In this document: in pieces, positions 13,101 through 22,744 of the stretch
How the letters are laid out: every line of letters begins with the position of its first letter
How positions within the stretch are numbered: the stretch's first letter is position 1
From: Chamaelirium japonicum
Lineage: Eukaryota > Streptophyta > Magnoliopsida > Liliales > Melanthiaceae
Assembly: GCA_947650365.1 (NCBI GenBank)
Contig: OX393550.1
Coordinates: 116,366,237 to 116,430,236, forward strand
DNA: 64,000 bases
Reading direction: 5' to 3'
Made by a program: the position numbers and the translations under genes
Notes under the pieces: model-generated
The model's input: only the letters and a program-made list of their open reading frames with translations
The model's database searches: none
What the model was told of the DNA's origin: nothing

Positions 13101-16100
13101 CTCTGGAATTCTCGTACCCAAAAACTATATATGGCCTGTTAACACTAATCAGTATCTGGAGCCTCCTACTACACTTGTAACGGATGCTCACAAACTAGGC
13201 CTAGAAGTTTATGCTTTTGGCTTTGCAAATGACATCCCCGCAAGCTATAATTACAGTTATGATCCAACAAAAGAGTACTTGCAGTTTATTGATAATTCTG
13301 ATTTCGCAGTTGATGGTGTACTTACGGACTTTCCTTCAACAGCATCAGAGTCTATAGGCAAGTGTTCTTTCTCGTATCACTATATTTCTATATTTCTCTT
13401 GAACTATATTCATAACATATATTAAGAAACTCGGCAGATATCGTGTCGTATCAGTCCATTTGAATTGATTTTCTACATTTGGTGACCGATACAAGGATCG
13501 ATACCAATTTGACTTAGACCTATACAACTTGGATGCATTGGGTCGAAGTCAGTTGTATCGCTCTGGCCCACAGCCACTAACAGCCAACTTTGAGGCCTTG
13601 TTTATATATATATATATATATATATGGGGAGGGATACTCTTACTCATGGCCTCTTACTCATATAGTTACCTATGATCCGGGTCGTCCATTAAATCCCAAC
13701 ATACGGTTCGGATTAGATGGGGAGTTAAAACAATGGTGTCCGCATTAAATGCCCGTATTAATAGTCCGCATTTAATGCAGACACCATTGGTTTAACTCCC
13801 CATCTAATCCGAACCGTACATCGGGATCTAATGGACGGCCCGGATCATAGGTAACTATATGAGTAAGAGGCCATGAGTAAGAGTATCCCTCCCCTATATA
13901 TATATATATATATATATACACACCTTGTTCCCAATTCTTTCAGTCTAATCATATATGGTGATATCAAGTCGTAGTGGTTTTTGGCCGACCTCTGCAAGCC
14001 TCATTATCGATATATTGAACCTTGTGTCGGCTCTTATCATTTTGCAGATTATCTCAAATGGCTTGTTAGATATATTTCATAAATTAGCATTTTTTAACTT
14101 GTGATCTTCTAAACTGATGGATCTTTGAAGTCACTAAACACGGTGACAAGAGATTAATAAATTTTCCTCCAAACTGAACTTCTCAAATTGCCTTGTCTAG
14201 CAACTCTTACGTTTCTTTTATTGGATGCAGCTTGCTTGACACATCATAAGAAAAATGCTAACCCTAGCAAAGGTGAATTCTGCTATTCTTATTCCGGTCC
14301 ACTGTCATGGTATCTTTCCAAATTTGCTAGTCGGGAGTTCATGTGTGTGGAATGATATACACATGCTTGCTTTTGAAATCTATGGTTGCAGGCAACCCAC
14401 TGATTATTACACATAATGGTGCAAGTGGAGTCTTTGCTGGATGCACCAATCTTGCTTATCAGCAAGCAGTTGAAGACGGGGCTGACATAATTGATTGCTC
14501 CGTTCAGATGTCGAAAGATGGAGTTGCCTTCTGCTTGGATTCAGCTGATCTTATGGGTGATACAACAGCAGTGACTTCTTTCATGTCCCGATCAACCATG
14601 GTACCAGAGATTCAAAAGAATAGCGGTATCTTCTCATTTGATCTCACATGGAGTGAGATCCAGAGCTTGAAGCGTAAGGATTATTGACTTTTGCCATAAT
14701 GTTTGGTATAGCAAAAAATCAACATAGTTTATTAGCTGGATTTGAAATGACGATGATAATAGAGGGGCATGCCGAGAAATCTAGAAGGCTAGTATGCGGG
14801 TTGGGAAACCTACCTTGTTGGTTACACAGTTTATGTTGTATCGGTGGTGTTCGTATCTATATTTTCTTGGTGGGTGTTCATAAAATGCATACTAAGCGGA
14901 TCGGAAGTTTAATATTCATAGTAAGTACAAACAAATATGAATGCAAACCGAACACACATGTGATTCAGACATTGGTAATAGTCTAATTTAGTAAAATTAA
15001 TATTGATAAAAAAAGTTAAAAATCCCTTTCTGTTAACAATAAAGGGATGAATTGCACCAAGCTCATGAATGGTTCACTCAATCTTTCCTACCTAAGAGCA
15101 GTTCTCGTTATTCACATCTGGTTCCAAAAAAAGGCTTAAAACAGACACATTGCTGCTATGTATACTGTATATAGATTGGTACATACATAGATCCATACAT
15201 CTAGGGGAAACAACATTGTAGATTATCGGACATTATTATTATTGATATACAAGCTCAATATCAAGTAAAAAATTCTTCTCTCTTTTTTTCTTTCAAACCT
15301 AGGAAGTTTTTTTTAACGTAAAAAATTAATACATCTTGTATACTTAATAAGAATTTCAATGGCTACTTAGTTTGTAGTTATGGTACATATTTAGTAATCT
15401 ATATGACGGAATTAAATTCAACAGAAATTTTTTCTAGTCACATGCTTCTGATAGCATGGATTAAATATTTCAAGTCTAAATTTGTTCTTCTATATGCATG
15501 TATGTTGTCTCTCTCTCTCTCTGTCTTAATTTTGTATTCAGGAGAACTTTCAGCAAGTAATTTCTTTTATTGGACTTTAATATTGTTAGTGAGACTAGTC
15601 ATGCCATACCTTATTGATCTTGAGATTTTCTTTTCTTCCTTGACACAGCGGCACTCTTTAGCCCCTTATCTCCATCTGGTCTTGTAAGAAATCCTGCAGC
15701 AAAAAATCAAGGCAAATTCCTTACACTACCTGAATTTCTGGACTTTGCGAAAAATAGCACTGTCTCTGGGATTTTAATCAACATAGAGGTAGGCAATTGT
15801 CGATCAAGTTATCTTGTATCTTGTGTTTTATACTCTTGAATGCATTATCAACAATAGAAAGTAGGTATCTCCAAGTTGAAATGACATGTTCAGTTCTACT
15901 GGAAAATTGTATGAAAATAGAATACTTTTACTACACTTTTTTCTTATCCACATTGTCTAGATTTCAAAGTCCTAACACCTTTGGTCATCTTGATGCATTA
16001 AGCATCATATCACCAGGCCGAAAGCTCTTGGGTCTTGGTGTAGTTGACATAAACTTCAATTTTAAACCTCTTTAATATGCAGAATGCAGCCTACCTTGCA

Positions 16101-17660
16101 TCCAAGAAGGGTCTTGGTGTAGCTGATGTGGTGTCCGACGCCTTGGTGAATGCTAGTTACGACAAGCTTACCACTCAGAAAGTTCTTATCCAGTCCGAGG
16201 ACAGCTCAGTTCTCTCCGTATTCAAGAAAAACCCGAGCTACAAGCGGGTTCTCATGATTAAAGACACAATTAGTGATGCCCCGAAGCCAACAGTGGATGA
16301 GATCAAACAATTTGCTGATGCTGTCAACCTCCCCAGATCTTCCCTCACGGCTAGTTCAGGCGGATTCATCACTCACTTCACTGATGTCGTGGACAAGATG
16401 CACGCAGCGAATGTCTCCGTCTATGTCTCTGTGTTTTGGAACGAGTTTATGACCATAGCATTTGATTTCTTCTCGGACCCGATGCTGGAAATTGCGACCT
16501 ATGTTCTTGGAGTTGGAGTTGATGGGCTTGTGACCGAGTTTCCTGCAACCGCAAGTGCATACTTGAGTAAGCATCTATCAACTGTTATCTATGGAAGTTT
16601 CCTCCTATTTTTCTCGCAAAATCATATAAGAACATGTCATAAAATTAATGTTTTGACATATGCTCATATAAATATTAACCATCAGATATGCTTTTTAATG
16701 ATTGATTATCTATAAACTTGTATTTGTGTAATGTATATATATTCAAATAAAATGAAGTGATATTAAAGTCCTTTTTAATATAAATGAATCTGTTGGTTCA
16801 GGAATTTATTTGGATTAACCTGAGATTATATCAAGTTTTGATGAACTGTCACAGATTTTTTATTTTTTTTTGGTTGAAACTGTTAGGAGATGAAGGCTAG
16901 GGTTTGGAGAGAATGGAATGAATTCTATTGAGGGCTATATGTACATCAATAGCGCATGAACCCGACCCAGCTATACATAAAACCCGATCCATCTCTATAC
17001 ATTAACACTCCCCCTCAAACTCACGGTGTATCATATACCGAGAGTTAATTTGCTGACAAAATGCCTGAAGCGAGCAACTGTAAGAGCCTTCGTGAAAAAA
17101 TCAGCAGTATACTCCATCGAATGAATGAATGAATGGCAGATTTTCATTTGTCTATTTGCATCTAATCATGGTTTTGTTGAGTTGATTTTCATTTACTCAA
17201 GATCCAATTTGATTTGTTGATTCACCCACCAAAAAAATGTTGCAATAATACGATTCGATCATTTTTTAAAGTAAATCAATACAATTTATTTGTAGAACAT
17301 GTTGAAGCTTCCATGAGCTCGTATTAGTAACCAATCAATTGGGTGGATTTTGTAGGGAGCCCATGCTCTGATCCAGATGCCAATTTGAGTTACACCATCG
17401 CTCCTCCGGAACCTGGGTCACTGCTCTCTCTGGCTCCACCAGATTCTCTACCTCCAGCTCAAGCCCCTGCACCTGTACTGGAGGCCTCCGATGTTGTGGA
17501 CCCTCCGCTGCCCCCGGTTCTGAATCTCTCTAATGAAACACCGCCGGTTCCTGCTCCCACTACTCCGCCTCGTCCCAGCGGTCAGCCAGCAAATGTCGCA
17601 AATGCTGCTCTCTGCCTCTTCATAGTGATGCTCACGTACCTATCTCTGTGCTGCCACTGA
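10119..17660 (+). CDS. GDPDL: Glycerophosphodiester phosphodiesterase-like protein (GDPDL/SHV3 type), GPI-anchored
   Basis: Nine exons join cleanly: 10119-10209, 12175-12471, 12657-12766, 12856-13357, 14231-14272, 14392-14673, 15649-15788, 16083-16566 and 17356-17660. They give 2253 bp, or 750 aa plus stop, the usual length of this family. All introns are GT-AG except intron 4, which is GC-AG. Residues 1-19 form a signal peptide (MIGYLFLILSLFQGAAAA). Two tandem GDPD domains follow, about 42-325 (IARGGFSG, DVVLFCDLQLTRDG) and about 349-645 (ITHNGASG, DIIDCSVQMSKDG). A Pro/Ser-rich stretch (about 665-730) and a hydrophobic tail (LCLFIVMLTYLSLCC) indicate a GPI anchor. In Arabidopsis, SHV3-type proteins act at the plasma membrane/wall in cellulose and pectin organisation, with weak phosphodiesterase activity. 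Domain 1 lacks the usual catalytic His at the HRG position (ARGG). An in-frame upstream ATG at 10071 is possible; I chose 10119 because it gives a canonical signal peptide. Confidence 0.93.
10452..10660. mobile_element. Possible MITE in intron 1
   Basis: The ends ATATACCAAGGTTTTAAATT and (complement of) AAATTTCAACCCATGGTTTA form an imperfect inverted repeat around GAAATTTCGGTT-type blocks. No clear target duplication was found and the arms are diverged. Confidence 0.4.
11057..11199 (+). mobile_element. Solo LTR (143 bp) of a short-LTR Copia family in intron 1
   Basis: It starts TGTTAATGTATA and ends CATCTCCTAACA. Perfect 5-bp target duplications CACCT flank it at 11052-11056 and 11200-11204. 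A related LTR in the opposite orientation is present in intron 8 (16881-17007), next to a Copia RNase H tail, which identifies the family. Confidence 0.9.
11516..11833 (-). other. Unassigned antisense ORF in intron 1 (105 codons)
   Basis: It opens with a true ATG. The first 55 residues are strongly acidic (DEEF, LLEDDY, LDEDF, ESSD) and are followed by one long hydrophobic stretch (LLLLVFIFLYLGIVFFFFLL). No family is recognised. It could be a chance ORF in intron sequence or a transposon scrap, and no promoter or splice signals were seen. Confidence 0.25.
13603..13624. repeat. (TA)n microsatellite, left of MITE
   Basis: About 11 TA units directly before the MITE left end. Confidence 0.93.
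13626..13894. mobile_element. Foldback MITE (copy 3) in GDPDL intron 4
   Basis: The left end GGGGAGGGATACTCTTAC and the right end GTAAGAGTATCCCTCCCC are perfect inverted repeats. The pairing continues through nearly the whole element (CTCATGGCCTCTTAC, AGTTACCTATGATCC, GGACACC-type arms), leaving only a small loop near 13765. It is flanked by (TA)n on both sides, and its termini match the elements at 126-807 and 996-1384. It lies inside an intron, on neither strand's coding sequence. Confidence 0.93.
13895..13918. repeat. (TA)n microsatellite, right of MITE
   Basis: About 12 TA units directly after the MITE right end. Confidence 0.93.
14674..15648 (+). other. GDPDL intron 6 (975 bp), no inserted element recognised
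   Basis: The donor is GTAAGG after AAGC and the acceptor is TTGACACAG. AT-rich, with a short CT run near 15510. Nothing else is recognised. Confidence 0.8.
16881..17119 (-). mobile_element. Truncated short-LTR Copia element in GDPDL intron 8
   Basis: An LTR of 127 bp (16881-17007; minus-strand start TGTTAATGTATAGAG, end TCTCCTAACA) adjoins a polypurine tract (minus strand GAGGGGGAG). Beyond it is the C-terminal end of Copia RNase H (ADFFTKAL motif) in the minus-strand frame. The element breaks off near 17119, so it lost most of its internal part and the other LTR. It is the same family as the solo LTR in intron 1. Confidence 0.85.
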
Positions 17661-17800
17661 TGTGCTCTTCTCATTTGTTTTGGTTTGCGACTCTTTTGCA
17701 CTTTTTTTTGGTAACTCATTGCTTCTCTATTAAATTAACTGATTTATACTAAACACTTATTAAATTAGCAGATTTATAGTAAACAACATCATGGAACATT

Positions 17801-17846
<46 letters not shown>

Positions 17847-17930
17847 AAGAGCAGCATTATTAATCTCCTTTAACTAGTTGATTAACCCTCTGGTTTTGGC
17901 AGGAAGCCGAGGGTTTTTCAGTATTCAAAT
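17661..17930. other. GDPDL 3' region with (CT)n
   Basis: Probable 3' UTR and downstream sequence. A (CT)n run of about 40 bp occupies 17802-17842. No strong polyadenylation signal was assigned. Confidence 0.5.
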
Positions 17931-19240
17931 AGTTTTTTTGTTAATAAATCTCTCTCGGTGAATGAGAGGGTTCGGCCTAAACCCCCAACCAGGAAATTAA
18001 AAATAAAAGGTGAATGTATAAAGAAGGAAAGTTGCAAAAAAAAAAAAAAGTTGGATCAGTGGTCTGATTGTGTCTGTCACCCGGTTGATCGGAAGGTGGA
18101 TCAGTCGCCCCACAGAGGTGGATTAGTGGCCTGATTGTGTCTATCACCTGGTTGATCGGAAGGAATTTATTCTGGAAGGTTCGTATGTTCCTCTCCAACC
18201 AAGTTCCCCAGCATGTCGCCATTGCCGCCAAGCACCAATCTTTCCGAATCATCGGCTTGATACGTCTCTTCCTCCAAGGGCCCCAAAGGGAGACCAGTGA
18301 GATAGGGTGTGATCTGATGTGGGTTTTCAAACGAAAGAGCTTCCAAATCTATCTCGAGAATTCACATCGGATCAGCAAGCGATCGGAGGTCTCATCTGCC
18401 AACCCGCGAAGCGGGCATGTGGCGTGTGAGATCGAAGGATGGTTCCTCTTGAGTAAGTTGACCTTGGTGAGTATCTTATCCTTTGTGGCTAGTCGCACAA
18501 AGATCCTTGCCTTTAGAGGACATTTGATTCTCCAGATCTGTTTCGCCAAAGGGCATATAACTCCTCCAAAGTTAATGAACTAGTAGAAATAACTCACCGA
18601 AAAATGGTCATTCAAAGTCCATTTCCATCCTGCAACATCCGGCTTCTCCATGAGACAGATGGGTTAAAGGAGATCTAGCAATTTGCCCAGTTGTGGGAGC
18701 AGCTCCGTCAGAAAAAGGCCATTGAATCTGGGTCGCCAAGTCATGGAGGAACCCCTGATTAATGCCTGTGATCTAATAGTGACCATCCTATTAGGGGATA
18801 GGTCAACTAGTTAGTGGAAGAGGGAGCGAAGTGGAAGCTCCCCGATCCAGATGTCCTCCCAAAGTCTGATGTTCGAGCCATTCCCTAGGATCAGCTTGTT
18901 GTCGCACCGGTACAGTGAGAAGATTCTGGAAATACCTCTCTAGAATGAAGATATAGTGCCTGGGATCCGAGACCGCACGTGCACAGGAGAAAATCTCCTA
19001 AAGTATCTGCATTTGATCGCCTCCCTCCAAGAGTCTCCAAGTGACTGTTGTAGTCTCCACTACCACTTGCCCAACATAACCTGATTAAAGTCACGAAGAT
19101 TGACAACCCTAGACCACCTTGGGATTTGCTCTTGCAGGCCATTCCCAACTCATGAGAGGATTGGAACCAGAGCAGCCATCTGCGTCAAGACACAAGAAAG
19201 ACTGTCATAGTTTATCAATCTTCTTAATTACCCAAGAGGG
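17930..19240 (-). mobile_element. LINE (non-LTR retrotransposon) 3' fragment
   Basis: Minus-strand frames encode the C-terminal part of a plant LINE reverse transcriptase, broken by frame changes. Around 18891-19148 is a conserved RT end (CKSKSQGGLGL). At 18349-18549 is the zf-RVT region (WRIKCPLKARIFVRLA, then ATCPL with a later LIRCEF). At 18100-18330 is the WLERNIRTF tail. The 3' end at 17930-17940 is a T-run on the plus strand, i.e. a poly(A) tail on the minus strand. A tandem duplication of about 75 bp near 18048-18165 (GGTGGATCAGT/GGTGGATTAGT) is inside. The 5' part is absent, and the fragment is not functional. Confidence 0.82.
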
Positions 19241-19425
19241 TAAGAAGAAGGATAAAAAATATGAAAGGTGAAACTTCTTGGAATCGACCATGAAGCGAAT
19301 AGCAAAATATTAGAACATGTTGAAACCGTACAGCTTATATCAATTTGTTGGGTTAGCTTCGAGATCCGCACACCGAACCTTGCAAGGTTCACCAATGATC
19401 TATGGAACGGTGTTACAATATGTAT

Positions 19426-19505
<80 letters not shown>

Positions 19506-20330
19506 TTCTATAAACACCATCATTTGTTATTTCCAAAACCACTTGATCATGGATATCATAGTTTAGAATCTCAATTTAAGAGATAGGTTAAAGCTAAAAC
19601 TGAATCACATTATCCTTTTGCATCCAAGTGGGGATTGATTGTGATTCATGATGGAGGCTAGCTGGGTGTAACATATCACTTAAACCAAGGTTACGACAAA
19701 CAAACTCCTATCATCCAATGACATCCAATCTGGCAATCTTAGTTATGAAACCCACTATGACTTAAAAGAACAATACTTGGCTGCTACCCATGTGCAAATT
19801 TTTTTGCTACATGACATACATTTTTGCTCCAGATGCTAAGTGGGTGATCTCCACCGTTCACGAAAGATTAGAGAGCCGTCCAATCTATACTACACACAGC
19901 CACGATCCTGAGCATCTCAACCACCCCTTTTTACAAACAACTAGAATGCACCTTTTCTCGATACACATTAGGACAATTTTTTGCTCCGATGGCGGGACTA
20001 TCTAGACGCTCAGTGATGCATCTAGACCGTTCCCTAATGTGCAAGGAGAAAGGGAGCAACCTGATGGAGTGTAAAAGGGATATGCCTGATATGCATTGGT
20101 CATGGCTGGGTGTAAAGTTTAGATCAGACAGCTCCCTACTCTTTAGTGAACGGGTCCAGATGCATCACTAAGCATCTGAAGCAACAATCCGTTGGAGCAA
20201 AAAAAATTCCCATTAGGGAACGATCGAGATGCATCAAGTAACATCTCAGCGTCCCTTGCTAGATAGATTGCATGCAAGGATTGGAGAGTGGGGTCCCCTG
20301 ACATCAAAAACTTAAAAAAAAAAGAGGGAG
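19240..20330. other. Intergenic, compound (TG)n(AG)n microsatellite at 19427-19501
   Basis: No gene or transposon border is recognised apart from the microsatellite. It lies between the LINE fragment and an inverted-repeat element. Confidence 0.6.
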
Positions 20331-21010
20331 ACTTAGCCTTAAGTCCTTTCAGCAGATGTTATATTAGCTAAAGGGCAGACAATGTTTCAATATTGCACCA
20401 AGCTAAGTCCTCCTGAAACAGTACGTGCTACACCAAGTCCCTAAGTGTTGGAAGGGAATACATTAGGCTCCAGAAAGAGTATCCATTCGTCATCAACAAG
20501 AGTATACATTCTCCGGTTGACTTAGTGCCTGTTGCGGTTGCTACAATGATTTCACTATAGCAAGAGCATCAATTTAGCCAATTAAGTGTTGCTACAGTGA
20601 TTTCACTGTAGCAAGAGTATCAATTCGGTTTGGTGTATCAACTAGCTGAATGTAGGATTGGCAGCTAGCGGTGCAGTTTAAAACCAAAAACCACCGTGTA
20701 GTACGGTGTTGGAATTACATAATAGTACATCGTCGCGGTGCAATTTTTGTGTGTCAGTTCGATATAGCGGTGCGGTTTCGGATTTGTCCAAAATCGTACC
20801 GAAACCGCACTGTTGCCATACCTAGCTAAATGGATACTCTTGTTACGGTGAAAGCACTATAGTAACTACAGTGAAATCATTGTAGCAACCACTACATGTT
20901 AAGTGTCACCCAACGAATAGATAATTTTGTTGATGACGAATGGATACTCTTCCAACAGTTAGGGACTTGATGTACAAACGAATCCTTAGGAAGGGACTTT
21001 AGACAATATC
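20330..21010. mobile_element. Inverted-repeat element upstream of GASA, with nested hAT MITE
   Basis: The left part (about 20430-20620: CAAGTCCCTAAGTGTTGGAA, TATCCATTCGTCATCAACAA, TTGCTACAATGATTTCAC) recurs in inverted orientation on the right (about 20825-20975: TTGTTGATGACGAATGGATA, TTCCAACAGTTAGGGACTTG, GTGAAATCATTGTAGCAAC). The outer borders are not sharply defined. A smaller hAT MITE occupies the middle. No coding sequence. Confidence 0.6.
20653..20824. mobile_element. Small hAT MITE nested in the inverted-repeat element
   Basis: The ends TAGGATTGGCAGC and GTTGCCATACCTA are imperfect inverted repeats. The 8-bp flanks GCTGAATG (20645-20652) and GCTAAATG (20825-20832) differ at one base. 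The interior has GCGGTGC..GCACCGC-like blocks. Because it sits in the centre of the larger foldback, it inserted later. Confidence 0.75.
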
Positions 21011-21324
21011 CTAATTAACTAATCGTGTCTCTTAGCTTAAACTTAGACTTTGCGAGGGATTTAAGACTAATTACCCCCAAAAAAAAAACCTCATGGGGTC
21101 CCAAAACACACAACTCCATCAGGATTTTGTTAAGTTTTCTATGTCGTGGGCCTCACTCCCTTTGCCAATCCCTGCACCCAGACACGGGGTATAGCTCTTC
21201 TCCCAATCAAGCCACATTAATTTGTTGGGCTGTGCCATTGCTGGATCCCTCCTTTCATGCGTTCCACCCACCTACGGTGCTGAAAAACCCATCAACGCAC
21301 CCCTCACACCTTACCTCTCCTATC

Positions 21325-21331
21325 TATATAT
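21325..21331 (+). promoter_or_regulatory. Probable TATA box of the GASA gene
   Basis: CTATATATG, about 100 bp upstream of the GASA ATG. The intervening leader ends in a GA-repeat tract (21401-21429). No other TATA-like motif is better placed. Confidence 0.55.
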
Positions 21332-21399
21332 GTATGGACTCCAAACCATCAGCACCCCTCAGTCCTCACTTCAATAGTACTAAGCATTTCATACCTTCA

Positions 21400-21429
<30 letters not shown>

Positions 21430-21430
<1 letters not shown>

Positions 21431-22230
21431 TGAGGCTCCTCGGCTCCACCGCTCTCCTCCTCGTCGTCTTGACATCCTCCTATCTCAAAGCAGCAACCAC
21501 GGCCCCGACCCCATCTGGCTCAGGTGAGAAAGAAAAGCAACGTTGGAGTATCCGGGTACTTTTTTCGGGTTTTGCTGTTTCGGCCTGGCAAAAAACAAAC
21601 TGGTTCGGTCGGTTCGATCTGGTACGGCAATGTAGTTATTCATGCGCTCTTCGAATTTGATTTCGCTGAATTGAGTCAGATTCGTCCTGGTTCGATGTGA
21701 TTCGGATAGAACGGATCCAAACCAAGCCTAACCGATGAACCGAATCCAAATTAGGGCCTATTTCAGGTTGGGGGTGCTTCCGTTGGAATCGGCCAAAATC
21801 TGAACCGGTTCAATGGTTCAATTCAGACTCAGACAGACTATCAAACCATGGGGGGAAAGATTGGATTTGAGGCCTAATTCGCATCAATTATAATTTTATA
21901 ATTTTTTAAAAAGAAACAGCCTAATCTGCCATTTTATGCAAAGCCGCCAATTACACCGCCGAAAAATTGTTTATTGTTGTAGTGTATGTCTTGATGATGG
22001 GTAGTTGGACTAACTTGAAGGGTGTTTGTGTGTGTGTGTGTATAGCTTCCTGCGGCGGGATGTGCCAGGCGAGGTGCTCCAAGGCGAGCTTGCAGAGCCG
22101 GTGCCTCAAGGTCTGCGGCCACTGCTGCGCCCTGTGCAGTTGCGTCCCCTTTGGTACCTACGGAAACAAGGACGAGTGCCCCTGCTACCGCGACATGCGC
22201 ACCAAGAAGAACAAGCCCAAGTGCCCATGA
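21430..22230 (+). CDS. GASA/snakin cysteine-rich secreted peptide
   Basis: Two exons, 21430-21523 and 22046-22230, join in phase (donor CAG|GTGAG, acceptor GTATAG) to give 92 aa. Residues 1-22 form a signal peptide ([20 protein letters not shown]). A short variable linker follows, then a C-terminal GASA domain (about 34-92) with twelve cysteines in the family spacing, including [19 protein letters not shown] and CPCY, ending KPKCP. These gibberellin-responsive peptides are secreted to the apoplast and act in growth, redox and defence. Which subgroup this one belongs to cannot be settled here. The length and all twelve cysteines suggest a functional gene. The single 522-bp intron is normal. 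The leader just before the ATG is a GA repeat. Confidence 0.95.
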
Positions 22231-22467
22231 CACGAATAGCACATCGGAATCTCTCCTTTCCTTTCCTTTTCTTTCCTTTCCTTTTCTATTCTCAACTCTA
22301 CGAGGCAGTGCTATGCAGTAGTAATAACAAATAGGTAGCTTCGACGGGTGCACTCGAATAAGATAAATATCTGTTTTCTTTTGGTTTGGAGGAAAATCCT
22401 CATTGTAATGGCAAGCAAGCAAATGATGATATGATAATTATATCATGTATGCAAGAGATTTGCATGC

Positions 22468-22473
22468 AATAAA
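22468..22473 (+). terminator. Possible polyadenylation signal of the GASA gene
   Basis: AATAAA about 240 bp after the stop codon and just before a T-run that belongs to a LINE tail. Confidence 0.4.
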
Positions 22474-22483
22474 TACCATCAAG

Positions 22484-22600
22484 TTTTTTTTTTTTTTTTG
22501 AGAATTACCTCCAATCGCGAGGGAAGGATTCGCTCTTGACCCTAACCTCTTTATTGAATTTCAAAAAAGAGTTACAAGGAATAGCTAAAAGTCATCATCA
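22484..22600 (-). mobile_element. Probable LINE 3' tail, minus strand
   Basis: A T-run at 22484-22499 (poly(A) on the minus strand) is followed by sequence reading on the minus strand as a 3' UTR-like end (CAATAAAGAGGTTAGGG, CTCGCGATTGGAGGTAATTC). The rest of the element is not identifiable. Confidence 0.45.
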
Positions 22601-22744
22601 CAACCTTAAAAAACCCCAAAAAGATTTGCACACGACTGGCGACTCTGAACAAGATTCCTACGAAAGACAATATATTGAAAAGAGACACCCAACCATATCG
22701 GATACATCATGTTCCCTCTGCACTTCTAAACAAGAGTCCCCGGA

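Larger units (their letters stand above)
13358..14230 (+). other. GDPDL intron 4 (GC-AG, contains a MITE)
   Basis: The donor reads ATAG|GCAAGT and the acceptor GGATGCAG. Only a GC donor here joins the flanking exons in frame at the point where the first GDPD domain gives way to the short linker exon. The intron carries the foldback MITE at 13626-13894. Confidence 0.85.

Noticed and set aside
18137-18583. Plus-strand ORF of 148 codons
   Set aside because: Shadow of the minus-strand LINE frames.
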